NCBI GenBank assembly: GCA_023052935.1
Contig: CM041294.1
Span: 102,332,116 to 102,396,115, forward strand
From: Piezodorus guildinii
Lineage: Eukaryota; Arthropoda; Insecta; Hemiptera; Pentatomidae
Length of the DNA: 64,000 nt
Reading direction: 5' to 3'
Under the pieces are notes generated by a model, which did not search any database, was not told the DNA's origin, and saw only the letters and a program-made list of their open reading frames with translations. Below are positions 22,007 to 35,300 of the stretch, in pieces (position 1 is the stretch's first letter; each line of letters starts with the position of its first letter). The position numbers and the translations under genes are program-made.

Positions 22007-24686
22007 ATGACTACACCTAACTCCTTATCCATTCTCCTTTGGAATGCGAATGGTGTTAGAAATCACACTGACGAACTTACAGCTTTATTGCAAGACAAAA
22101 ACTTTGATGTAGCACTTATTACTGAAACTAGACTAACCACTAAACAGTTCTTTAAAATACCTCAATACGTAACATACCGTACGGACCACCCAGACGGAAA
22201 AGCCCATACCGGTACTGCTGTCATTGTGCACCAGTCCCCCTCCCACCACATACTCCCACTCCCCTCCTATGATTTCCTACAATGCACCGCTATAGTAATC
22301 AAGACTTTTTCTTTTCCGATCACCCTCGCATCAGCGTACTGCCCTCCTAAACATTCCATTTCCAACATTCTATTCGAATCCTTCCTCAATTCCTTAGGAA
22401 ACCACTTCATTCTGGGTGCAGACATGAATGCTAAGAACCAACAATGGGGTTCCAGGTCCACGAATTGTCGTGGGCGGAATTTACAGTCTGCACTCAACTC
22501 TAGACGTTTCAACCTCCTGCCTCCTGATTCCCCTACCTACTGGCCAACTGATCCTAACCGTAATCCTGACATCCTTGACTTCTTCATCCACAGCGGATTA
22601 GGCTCCCTAAACATGTCGGTGACTCGCCTTGATGAACTGTCCTCTGACCATAGTCCATTGCTCCTTAAAGTATCCTAATTCCTATTCCTAAACCCACCCC
22701 ACCGTCATTTATCAGAGGACCAGTAAACTGGGACCTTTTTCGCCAAACCCTGACCAGTGATATTGACCTCGGAGTGAAACTCAAAACTCCAGATGACCTT
22801 GACGATGCCGTAAACTCCTTCACCATCGCTATTCAACAAGCTGTTTGGACTGCCTCCTCTCCCAAGCACTCCCAGATAAGTCATAACCAAAATCATTTAC
22901 CACAACACCTCATAGACCTCATCCGCACCAAACGACGATCCAGATCCTTATGGCAACGCACCCGTCACCCCACAGATCGCCGCTCCTATAACTTTTATTG
23001 TAGACAATTAAAGAGGGAGCTGGCGACCTTCCGTTCCCAATCCTTTAGTTCCTTCCTGTCTTCTCTTTCAGCTTGTGACAATTCCCTATGGAATGTCACT
23101 AAGAAAATTCTAAAATCCCACCATTTTTCCCATCCCCTCCGTCGTAGTAATGGCTCCTGGGCTGCGTCTGATGAATACAAAGCCGAGGAACTTGCCAAAT
23201 ACGTTTCCAAAGTCTTCACACCTCATCCAGAATCCCATCCAAACCACACTGCAGTGGTGGAAGAGTTCCTTCAGTCTCCAATCCCGCTTTCATTACCTCC
23301 TAAAGCAGTTAATCCCTCCGAGGTCAAATATCTTCTCCGAAAACTTGCACTCCGTAAATCTCCTGGATACGATCTCCTCACTCCTCAGATTCTCAGACAG
23401 CTTCCATCTAAAGCCGTTATATTTCTTACATATATTTACAACTTTATTCTACCACTACTCATTTTCCTCTCTTATGGAAACATTCCACTATAATTCTCTT
23501 TCTATAACCAGGTAAACCTCCTAACACAACATCATATAGACCTATCAGCCTACTCCCAATCCTTTCAAAAATCTTTGAAAAAATCCTCCTCAAACGAATA
23601 TTACCTTTATTAGAATCCCACACTATTCCTTCCCATCAGTTTGGATTCCGTTCCCAACATTCAACCGTTCAGCAAGGGCTCCGAGTCGTTGACCATATTT
23701 CCTCTGCCCTTGAGAACAAGGAGTACTGCTCGGGTGCATTTCTGGACATAACGCAAGCATTTGACCGGGTGTGGCACCCGGGATTACTCTTTAAGCTCAA
23801 AAACCATTTACCCCAATCCCTATACCTAGTCCTCCGATCCTATCTATCAAACCGCTCCTTCCGAGTTCGCTGTGGTGCAGAATATTCCAATTATTATCCA
23901 GTCGAATCCGGTGTTCCTCAGGGCAGTGTCCTTGGTCCTTTCCTTTACAATATATACACAGCTGATATTCCTGTTTGCCCTAACACCTTCCTAGCAACGT
24001 ACGCTGATGACACAGCTATCCTATCCTCTCACTTAGATCCCGAAATTGCATCTATAGGCCTCCAAACGCACCTTTCTCAAATTGAAGACTGGTGTAACAA
24101 CTGGAGAATCAAAGTTAATCAATCTAAATGCAAACATGTCACCTGTACCCTTCGAAGACAATCCTGCCCTTCAGTTCTCTTTGACTCCGTTCCGCTTCCT
24201 TTCTCCGACACAGTCCGGTATCTTGGCTTCCTTCTGGACAAAAGACTAACTTGGAACCCGCATACTAGACTTAAACGACAAGAACTTAATCGACGATTTG
24301 GACAATTATACAGACTACTGAACAGAAATTCTAAATTATCTATCGAGAACAAACTGCTAATATACAAGACAGTACTGAAACCTATCTGGACCTACGGACT
24401 TGAACTGTGGGGGACAGCCAAATTTTCTAACATCAAACGCATTCAATCCTTCCAATCAAAAGTCCTCCGAACAATAGTTAATGCTCCTTATTATGTATCC
24501 AACCATACCTTACACCACGACCTAAATATTCCATTTATTTTAGACCTTATACCATTAAAATTCTCTAAATTCCATCAGAGCCTTATCCATCACCCTAATC
24601 CCCTAGCTCAATCCTTATCCAGCTCCACACATCCTTACCATCCTCCTAGAAGGTTGAAACGGCAGTGGCCTCGAGACCTCTTGTAA
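22007..24686 (+). pseudogene. Jockey-A copy 2 ORF2: endonuclease and reverse transcriptase
   Basis: Same domain order as copy 1. The endonuclease has WNANGV, ITETRL, GADMNAKNQQW and ELSSDHSPL. RT has KSPGYD, FLDITQAFDRVWHPG, GVPQGSVLGP and YADDTAIL, with C-terminus LKRQWPRDLL. The frame is broken by a 1-nt loss near 22672, another near 23450, and an in-frame TAA near 23507 in the Lys-Pro-Gly motif. It therefore cannot make a working enzyme. The endonuclease half (22007-22675) is still fully open and keeps the region deleted in copy 1. Confidence 0.92.
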
Positions 24687-24970
24687 AATGTATATTGGAG
24701 TTCTAGCATTGGCTAGATTCTCCACTCACGTGCTGTATGCTTGTGAATTGTATATAGGTATGAGTGACTTTTGTATATATTTTATTGATTTTGTTTTGTA
24801 TATATGTATATTGTATTATTATTATATAAATTTATTGTTTTGTATATATCGTGTGAATGTAGTATGAATGTTGTACTTCATCACTATTAAAAATGTCCTA
24901 AATTGGACAGATTATAATATTGCTCAATAAAGAATTGTTTCTGTTGTAAAAAAAAAAAAAATTAATATCC

Positions 24971-26590
24971 TTTCAATGAATTACATCTTAACGAATCCAA
25001 TAGAGATCGATCTCAAGGTTAGTTCCTAAGCGGTTTTGTAGAAACTAATAATTAAATGTCGTCAATATTAAGATTGGCCAATGAATCACGAAAGATCCAT
25101 TTCTCAAGAATCATTTGAATAAGAAATAAAAGGCTGTTGAAACTACTCTTCGAGTCCATCATCGATATTTTATTATAAATAATTTATTCTAGCTCATTTT
25201 CTTAAACGTACTGAATTGTCTGACTATAATTCTTAATTATTCCAATTCTTGTAAATTGGAATGCTCTTATAGAACATTTATTTCTCTTTTATGGATTCTA
25301 GTTGACACATTTGGTCATTGAAGGTAGTATCTGCTCGATTCCACAGACTATGATATATATCGTCTACATCTTTCTCATTAATGAAAAGTTTTTCCCTTCC
25401 AATTGTGTGCGTTTGTGTTAAATTTTTCTCTCTCTATCATACTTTTTTGTTATCTACGGGATTTTATCTGTTCGGGGAGTGAGAGAAAAGGATTTATGTC
25501 AGAGTTAAAAGATCTCTCGTCTTCTTTCGGCACTGAGACATGAACTTTAAAAACCCCGCTCACCATGTTTGAGTATACATAGATCATGCTCAACTTCGAA
25601 TATTAAGGAGGGTATCCTAGACTATGGTTTGACTTCCGGCTGATAATTATCCATCTACCACACCCGAGCTTTAACCTGCATGTCAGAATTGCAGCGTTCT
25701 AAACACTTTAACACTTTTAATAAATCATCTGTCAAGTAAATCCTTTTAGGAGAAAATTTTACAACAGTATAGATACGACATATTACAGAAGGAAATATGC
25801 ACGGTTCGACAAACCCCATGATTAATGATAATACCTAGAGGTCGGCTTGTGTAAGAAACTCATGCCCAGTACCGTGTACATATTTCATACTTCTGTAAAC
25901 ATGCCTTTTGTTTCTTGGATTTCTGCTGCTATTATCCTCATACGATATGTCATTTTATTTACAAACTAAATAGCAGTTCGCTTTTGTAAAGATCAATTTC
26001 CCTTGAAACTTTCGATTGCGTGTTTCTTTTGTTTACAGAACTTAACTTATTATTTACGCAAATAGGAATCCACAGAGTGAATAGTAGCATAAATAATGTT
26101 TTTTATTTTATTTTATTTTTCAAAAACAATACTTCACTTTTTGTTTAGAGCCAAACATTCCCATTTTACCGATTTTACAACCCATTTTAGACAAATTTAA
26201 ATATATTATTTCTTTGCTATGGCTAACTTCTATTAAAGTTCTACGTATGGGAGAGGCTTTGTAAATACCTTGATGTCAATAAAGTTATTAATATTACTTA
26301 TTACCTCCTTTAATATTGACAGTATTTATTTTCAACACAATTTTTTTTGCTATGTTAGTTAAGATCTATAATATTAAGTTCATTTTCATAATTGGATTGA
26401 CGGTTATAGTTGGGAGTACATCCATTAATGGTCGCCCTTCGTCCCTCTTCTTTTCGACGTCATAGCCCAACTGTTAAATCGTTCATACGAACTCCGCGCA
26501 GTGTGCTGGTCAAGGCACCCTTCCCTTCATATTGAATACTATCACGAGTTGCTCGAGCATCTGTGAATTTTTTTTTCTAGTAATATTTTT
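24971..26590. other. Spacer, nothing recognised
   Basis: AT-rich DNA between two retroelements. 26395-26540 is somewhat richer in GC, but I see no ORF or element signature in it. Confidence 0.45.
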
Positions 26591-27670
26591 AATTTAAGTA
26601 TTTAGTTAATAGAATTTGACCGAGTTTAGCATCCAGACCTGCTGTACAAACTGCGTCAATTCCTATCTCCAGCGTACTTCATATTAATTTGTTCCAATCT
26701 CACTAATAGTACCCTTAAAGTTAACCATAACCTTTCTTAGTCATCTGAATTCACTCAGTCAGCCGGTGTACCGCAAGGTAGTCATGGGTCCGATTATCTA
26801 CACGGTGTATAAACCTGATATTCACTTCTATCCAAGCATTATCCTAACTTCCTACGTCGATGACACATGTGTGTTATCTGTGAATAATGATCCTGTTGCT
26901 GCATCCCAAATCCTACAGAGCTATCCATCAGCCATTGAAGAATGGTGTCAAAATTGGAGAATTGAAATAAATCCTAACAAATCGCATCAAATCACCTTCG
27001 CTCTACGTCGTAAAACTATGATCTTCTGCCCCACCCTTTAACAATGTCCTACTTACTCCTGTTGAACAGATACGGTACTTAGGACTCCACTTCGACAAAA
27101 GCCTGACATGGAATCCTCATACTCGACCAAAACGACAGGAAACTGCTCGCAGATACAGATTACTACGCATTTACAAACGCTCAAATCTTGCTATTTACTA
27201 TAAAAAAACTAATTTATACAACGATTATCAGGCATATATCGACGTACGGCATTGAGCTATGGGGTCTACTGAACCCTGAAATTCCTCTCGCATCCAATCC
27301 TTGCAATCCAAAATCCTTCGAAAAATCCTCAATGCTCATTAATTTGTTACTAATAAAATCATCCATTAAGACCTAAATATCCCATTTGTTGAAGACTTGG
27401 CCCTATATAGATATACCTCTTTTTATTCCAAACTCCCTACTCATTCAAACCCGCTTATCCGTGACCCCTACTCCATAACTATTTCCGACAATCCTCCAAG
27501 GCGCCTTAAAAGATGGCCAAGAGACTTCTTACCATAAATTAGACATTGGAGTGTTACCAATTGATGGTTTCTTCACCGGACTATCAATTTGTTCTAACCA
27601 TACATCAATCCTATTTACTAGTTGCATTGATTTAATACAGTTGTAAATTTCATTAAATAAATGAATTAAA
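26590..27670 (+). pseudogene. Jockey-B fragment: reverse transcriptase from FDRVWH region to tail
   Basis: Decayed RT. The frame passes a damaged GVPQGS motif (26763-26780), then SYVDDTCVLS (catalytic YVDD), WCQNWRIEINPNKSHQITF, YLGLHFDKSLTWNPHTRPKRQ, a TYGIELWG block and a C-terminus closing RRLKRWPRDFLP. It needs several frameshifts to read through. A UTR of about 130 nt ends in ATTAAATAAATGAATTAAAATAAA. Same family as 928-1280, 2091-2818 and 50265-50500. The 5' truncation is near 26590; no target duplication was resolved. Confidence 0.8.
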
Positions 27671-27754
27671 ATAAATTGTTTATAGAAATTATTCAAATTC
27701 AAACTGCAATGTTGAATACATCTATATAAAACTAACAGACAATGAAATCTTTAT

Positions 27755-28025
27755 GTCTTGACCAGAAAACTGCGCAGCGTTGGTCTGAACAATTTAGCAG
27801 TGGAAACGAAATTTCTGATTACTACGACGTTGAAAAGAAGAAGGGAATAGTTGGCTTGTCTCTCGCGACATTACTTCTCACCAATCAACGCATACTTCTC
27901 GTCTAACCAAAGAAAAGTTTAAAAACTTCATGAGTTCGAATGTCCTGTCTCATCCACAATATAGTCCAGAGGTCGCACCATCGGATTACTACATGCTTCG
28001 ATCCATGGCCCATTTTCTTTAAGGA
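27755..28025 (+). pseudogene. mariner transposase relic 1
   Basis: Translations give QKTAQRWSEQFSSGNE, matching the mariner N-terminal RWF..F.SG block. Later THTSRLTKEKFKNF and SHPQYSPEVAPSDYYMLRSM match the region around the third catalytic Asp (YSPDLAPSDYHLF in intact mariners). The middle of the gene, including the first Asp, is deleted and the two parts are out of frame. No TIRs were identified. Confidence 0.7.
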
Positions 28026-29245
28026 AGCTAGATTGCTGTCCAAGCGTTTTTATACGGCCATCTCACAAAGAATAATATCAGCTTGAGATCGAGCCATTGC
28101 CTAGTAGATGACTAATTAAGGTAGATAACAATAGACTATACGTTGAGTATTAATTTTATTTTACATCAAAGGAATAATAGTATATATATATATTTAGTAG
28201 AAAAATTAAAAACTGTCACTTTTTATTTTTTTTTACACCCTATTAGATATGGATAAAAATATTGTATAAAGGACACACAGATAAAGTTGTTACACATCTT
28301 CAACGTTATATATAATATTTATTTATTTATTTTACATTTAGGTGCCGTGTACCACAACATTAGGTTAGAGGCACCGTTCGTTGTATTAATTACAATTTTT
28401 GTATAAATTAATCTTTTTGATGTATATAATAATAAACATTAATAATAATATGTATATAATAATTGATGTTTATATATAATAAACAACAAGCTATATGTAA
28501 AATACATATCAAGGAAAAGAAATATATATTGCTTAATTTTTTAAATAGGTTTTTAGTACATTTTTCACTAAAAGACTATCTGTTTTTTGGAGATGACGTT
28601 TTATAATATAACTTTCCTTAGACCCTTATTCCTGTATCTTAAAATATCTTGACTAATAAGACCGATTGTTTCTGGAAGGTAATATTTTTTGGGTAGGATT
28701 ATCGATTTGAGCTTTGCATCTTAATATCTATACATGATTTAATAAATCCTTTGATAAAGATGATTAAACTGGAGAAACTTTGTTTTAATATTTATTTACG
28801 AAAACCGGAAGCAGACGGAGTTTCTGGAATAAACAAATTTTATTCTATCAAAATTATCATAATTATTTATTTATTTTTTTTGGAAGAAGGGAGGAGAGGA
28901 AGGATTTTTATTGACTAGCCAAAACCGAATATATTTCTTTGAATATTTTATATTCTAATTACAATGTCAATTTGTATTTGTAAGTAAAATAAATATTTTT
29001 AGTATTTATTTTATAAAAGGTACAACTATACTACATTTATAATACTTTGTCATTACAATTGGTTCATAACAACATTAATTTTTATTCCACTAACAATAAG
29101 TTAAAAGTATTAATTATATATTTATCATAATGAATTCTGTTATTGTAAATCTACAAAAACAGCTTTAAAAAGTTGTAACTTCTAATAATTTTTGCCTAAT
29201 AAAAACACTGAATTGATTTCAACGTTATATATTCCTTATGATGTT
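28026..29245. other. Spacer downstream of Gr-2, nothing recognised
   Basis: AT-rich DNA with short TA and poly(T) tracts. It should contain the Gr-2 3' UTR near its right end; no clear AATAAA plus downstream element could be singled out. Confidence 0.45.
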
Positions 29246-29365
29246 CTAAGGTGTAGTAAGATATTTTAAGTCCTCTGTTGAAGCGTTTGCTCCAGAACAT
29301 GAACCTGATGAGGCTTTGAATTGTATGATAACCACCAAATATTTTACAGCAACCGAAATAAACTG

Positions 29366-29396
<31 letters not shown>

Positions 29397-32300
29397 TATG
29401 TGTGTATCAAAGCATTTATTTATGTAAAATATATTAAGAAAAACTTACTGTGACCAGTAGGCTCCGGTTGATATTCATAAAACCTACGAAGTGAACCATT
29501 GGAGGATTTTTCATCATCGTTTGAAGATAAAGGGTGATCTTTCAATTTATGTAACACATATAAAAATGAAATAATTAGTTTAGAATATTGCAATAACGAA
29601 TAAGACAATGACAAGAATTCCGTAGAGCTTAAAATATCTATATTAGTCAAAATATAGTTATTGATGTAGCTTATTGTATATTACATAAAACAGATATTAA
29701 TATAATATATAATCAACTACATTAATAGCAGATAGATAGATGATATATAAAAGATATAAAAAATAATACTATAAACTAGCTATTACCTCACGTTGATCGT
29801 TTTGGCTCAGAGCTGAAGTATTGAGTTCGACTAGTTCGGAGCTGAATTTTTCACCAACCTGGCCAAAAAGTTTAAGATTTTAAGCGTTTATTTTATTAGT
29901 CAAAACTTAAAACTAAACTGTTTTACAATAATACAACACTTGATAGTGTAGCTGTAATTTTTGATACAGTAACTTCTATTTGGTAGCACTCCAATACCTG
30001 GTTTAAGTTAACAAATCCTTAGACTATAAATGAAGTTGGGGGCTGATATTTAACTTCACAACTATTTTATTTAGTTTTGATGCGCAACATTTCGGCTATA
30101 ATGTCATCTTCTGGTGCAAAGAACAATTTTTATCTAAGGTGAGCGGGTACTCGCAGATTCAGAAATAAGGCTTCTGGGTGTAAGTAGCCACTCACTTTAA
30201 ATTGTTCTTTGCACCAGAAGATGGCATTGTAGCCGAAAATTTGTGCATCATAACTAAATAAAATAGTGGTGAAGTTAAATATCGGCCTCCAACTTTATTT
30301 TTAGACTTTGACCTCCACCGTAAATAATCTACACCTCATCCCTAGACTATATTTATATCACTCGACTCAAAGGGCTATCAGGAACATATAGGGGTGACTG
30401 ATTACAATAAGATATTTAAGTGTGGAAGATAAGTTTGTATTTTAAATACTTACATCTATTTTGGGCTTATTTACCACAAATGGGTACATTGAACTCTTTA
30501 TCGATGATTTAATTAGAGGAAAAATAAGCGACATTTTGAATACCATATCATAAACGGAAATATATATATATAGACTCAAAAAAAAAAAAAATATTTTTTT
30601 CATGATTAGTAACATTGACAAGATAAACGATATTTTTTGATAAACTGGATATGGATAAAAGAGATGTATACAGATGAGGAACAGTAACATGTTGTAGAGA
30701 GTTGGTAGGTGTAAACATATTTCTAGCCTGGTTTTTGTATAGGTCTAGCAGTTTTTGAATAAGCTTGCATAGGAAGCTATTGAGAAGTAATATATTTTCT
30801 ATGCGTTGGATATTAGTTTCGTTGTATTTTGAGTAAGATAATGAAAACCTGTGATGGATTAAATTTTGGCAACAGTAAATTTTTTAGTGGTGGGAATTTT
30901 AGAATAATAATCAAGGAGTCTTACAGAATAGATTTTTGTTTTATTTTGGTAAGCCAATCATTTGATAAGGGGATATGGAGACCTTGAGATAATAATAGGT
31001 CAATTTAATTTTTTTCTTTTTAAACGGTGAATCTAAGACGAGGGTGGTATGATTTAAAAAATGAAACGTTTATTTAATGTTCGGCACTATTTTTTGATCA
31101 TTTTGACAGCTACCTGGACCGTCTCATGCTTCATTTTAATTAATTTATCCTCATCATATTCATTATAAAATATTATTGCTTTTATTAAAAACGCTGAAAG
31201 TCATTACACAACGTTTTATTATTACCAAATAATTATATCATAGCATAATTATTTACATAGATGTGTAGTCAGTTAACTTATATGTATGGAAATCAATTCA
31301 TCAAAGAATTTAAGAATGTTAAACCAGCAGCACTGTCAATTTATAATCAAGGAAAATTACCAATCACCACTGCTCAAAATCCTATATATCTCCTAATTTT
31401 TAACCGTTTTCAATGATTCTTTTTTTGGATCTTATGGAATTCAATTTTATATCGAATAGTAACAATGAATCGCTAAGAAGCCAACTAATGTCGATTGGCA
31501 CAAAGATCACCCTCTATAAAGCTTTAATAAGACCTGTGCTGACATATGGATCAGAGACGTGGCCCCTGCCACGGGCAGATGCCATAAAACTGGAAGCTTT
31601 CGGAAGGAATATATTAAGAAGAATGTTAGGCCATGTAAAGGATAGGACACAGCACTGGCTTAGGCACAACGCAGAGTACGAAATTTAACGGGAACCGAAT
31701 GTGGTGCATTTTGAAAGACTCTCAAGTCTATTATGGGTTGGGCACTTGGCAAGAGTGGATCGAGACTCTCCAATCAATAAAATACTAACCGGTTTTGTGG
31801 ATGGAAGAAGAAATAGAGGACGACCACGATTGAGATGGGCCGAAGAGGTCGATGCCGATGCTTGGTGGACCCTGGCGCAAGATAGGGATCAATGGAGGCG
31901 AAGGTGATGATGATGAATAATGAATCTTATTATCAAATTTCAAAGTTCTGGTATTCTTAAATTAATTGAACAGACGGATTCTTTTTATTCATTATTTGGA
32001 TTCTTCGTACTTTGAATCATATGAACTCAAATATTGTTAGGGAAGAGGAAGTTATTTTTTTATTTATTTATTTTTTTTTTGTTCTCAATGGTACGGCACA
32101 TTATTGAAAATAATAAACCAAAAGCATTTATGCGGAACTTCTTTACTATTTCTTTTTTTTTCTATTATTATCTTTGAGATAATTCAAATAAAAATTCTTG
32201 AAAACACTTTCTATTTTTTCTTCATCTTTGAAAACAACCAAGTTATTTGGGAATTAGTTGTGACTTGACCATTTAAGATTAATATAATTTTTTTTAAAAA

Positions 32301-35300
32301 TTGTTATTTAAGTTCTCTGTATCTTGAAACTTTTTAATTTTTTTTTTATAACAAACTAAAAATAACAAATACTATCCCTCAATTCTGTATAATAATAAGA
32401 ATAAAAATGCATACCGCATCAGTTGTTCTATAAGCAGCATCACATACGATGAACTGAGCGAAAATACAAAGTAAGGATAAACAAAGCAGTACCCAGAAGG
32501 ATTTGTTAAACGATAGGTCGATAGCCAATAATAGTATGCCGTAAGTCACGAGTACGAATGTGGTGAAGAGAAGAACTAAAGCAACAAGTCCTGTGTAACC
32601 GACCGTATCCCCGAAACTGGTCGTCAGGTTGGACAGCTGCAGCCAGAGGATCCGGTTCATGCCGATGTTTCGGTAGCCGCTCTGAAAAAACATACATAAT
32701 GAGGTTTAATGATATAAAATATTACAATATTATTCTTAGTTATATCATAATATTCTGTTTTATATTTAATGCTCCTATACCAATCAATAAGCCATTGCAG
32801 TCATGCAATCATCTCTGTTATGAGCTATTTTCATTTTTCACCTTTACGTATCGAGGTAAAAAAAACTTCCATTTTCTTGGAGGTGGTATACTCACTACCC
32901 AAATCATTAAAATATACTTAATTGTTAATATTAATAAAATGTAATATATTTATTGCAAATGTTTTTTTTTTAATATTTTGAGGGTTAGATTATGAAGATT
33001 AAAAAAATCTTGAAAAAATGGATTTTTATGAATATTTCGGATGAATGGTCATAATTCATTTTTAATATGAAAAACACATAAAAAATTGGATAATTTTGGA
33101 ATTATTTTTAATTTGAATGATAGGCGTATAATTAATATAAATACACTTAAAAAATAGAAAAAAAATAACAATTAAAAAAAATCTTGCAAGAGGTTTTGTT
33201 TGCCTAATTCTTCGCGTAGTTTATGTATACCACTTTGGAACATTCCTTGCATGTTCCTTGTTTCAATTATTTGCATGTTAGTTATAGGTAAAAGTTGCCC
33301 ACCTCTATCATTTTTCTGTCATTCTTTTCGAGACACGTGATGCACTCAAAGGTTTTTCTGTTCCTTTTTGGATCAAAATTAGTATTGGGGAGAAGTTGTA
33401 CTTTTTGGAACTTTGGGCTCCTCCCTTTCCTTATAACTCTGTTGATGTTGAAGAGTAATGAGATCTTTTCTATAATTGTCTTCAAATGAGGAGAGATAAG
33501 GTTGCTTCCTGAATCCTTTTTCAAATTGAAGCAAAAATGTGGAGAAACTTCAGGAAAGCCATTAATTTCAGGTATAGGAAAAACCATTTTAAGAATTCAG
33601 CTATTTATTATTTCTTTACAAAAACCTTTTCCATTGCATTCATAAAAGTTTATATAAAAAAAAAAAAAAAAATTATTAAGTTAAATGACTTGAAAGAGTT
33701 ATTGAAGGAATAAAGATAAGACAAATTTTGGGATCCGGCAGACCCCACTGCTATGTATCGAGAATACTGGGTGGAAAAGAAATAATTTTGAATCATTTGA
33801 AATAGAACAGTTTCCGGGCCACAAGCAGGAAGATTTCTCAGAAAGGCTATGCAAAAAATACACCCCTCCACTCCTAGAGCAGAGATAGCTCTCTTACCTG
33901 AGGAGTCTGAGCCGGACAGGATAGGAAGCAGAAGTCCAGCCACGAACGGAGGAAGTCGGGGGTCAAGCCAGGGAAGAATTTTGCAGTTATGTCCAAAGGT
34001 ACCTTTATGTTATGGTTAATCTGAACAAATCTCAGTATTCTCGGTAATGCCTCGCTGTACCTTGTTTTATGTGTAATAATATGTACTCTTTTATGAATAA
34101 ATGTTTATTATAAGTTAATTACTTTATTCCCCTTTATGCCACCTGACCCCAATAATGAATTGATAAACATGATACCTTAGGAAAAGAAATCCAATAGCTT
34201 TATTAGATAATAACCGAAAATTTTTATATTAATTAATACAGGTTCGGAGTCACCGCTGCCTTAGATAAGTAGTGACCGATACACAGCACCACTTAACAAT
34301 TATGGGCCCCTAAATTTCAACTCGCCTATTAAAGTCTAATACAAAAAAATAGAAAGTCAAGGAGAGTCCTTATGATGTACGAAAAATCCTGCATAGCTCA
34401 CCAATATTGGGAGCTAAAGACTCTTGGGGAACTAAGGACCCCAAATCCCAAAAAGAAAAAATTACTTTCGGTGGAAGGTGGGATACCCCGACCGAAGATT
34501 TTTCACCTTTTTAAAAGTTCAACAAATTTCATTGTCTCATAAATTGCATATTTTATTCATTTCAGGAAAAGTGGAAACAAAATTAAAAAAAAATTCAAGT
34601 CGTCAGAAATATATAAAAGTCCGTTGAAGAACTGTATACCACGTCCCCACTTAAAGGTTATGGAACCAAAATGATAAAACTTTAACTAAATTATGTTCCT
34701 AAATTTAGTTTTATATTAACTGGAATGTCATTATATCTTGATTTTCCAATATAAAGACAAATATTTCTAGATTCTTTCACAACAACTTATTGAAAATGAG
34801 AAAGACATTACAGACAAATTACAAATAAATCCTTTGCATGATATTTCTATATAAAACATTCTAGTTTTAGATATAGTATTTTAAATATTAGTAGATGATC
34901 TTTGATTTTTAAACTTTTGTAAAAAATACAATGAAGTAGTTTGGTTATTTCAAATATTTGTATAAATATTTTAGGTAAATGATATAAAATATAAATACAG
35001 GAAACAATACAAAGCTTCTGGAATAACTCTCACATAAGAATAGTAAATATAAGCTATCAAAATGTTAAACTTTATCCTGTGATGGCCCTAGTCTACTCAA
35101 GCATCTACCTACTTGCTAGAGAAATGACCAAGTTACGTCATACAAGATAATCTGATGAGTGACAGTAATTTTGATAAAATATTTATTAAAAAAACAGACC
35201 CAATGTCGAATTTTCCGATACATATATCGTACAGTGTAACTAACTAATTACCGTACCTATATTTTTACTTTTACGTATTTGTAAAATGATGTTTCATTTT

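Larger units (their letters stand above)
20549..24961 (+). mobile_element. Jockey-A copy 2, nearly full-length, decayed
   Basis: 4.4-kb copy of the same family as 8166-12946, flanked by direct repeats TTAATATCC at 20540-20548 and 24962-24970. It includes 5' UTR, ORF1, ORF2, a short 3' UTR and a poly(A) tail. It differs from copy 1 by lacking about 150 nt of 5' UTR and the whole 3' UTR hairpin module. Both ORFs carry several small deletions, so it is older than or independent of copy 1. It lies between Gr-1 and Gr-2, upstream of the known Gr-1 exons. Confidence 0.9.

Noticed and set aside
30020..30306. Hammerhead ribozyme in the hairpin arms
   Set aside because: GAAA-like words occur, but I could not place a CTGATGA core with three proper stems, so no ribozyme is called.
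33690..34020. Host exon in the Gr-2 intron
   Set aside because: Coding-like composition only; no splice-site pair, conserved motif or paralog support.
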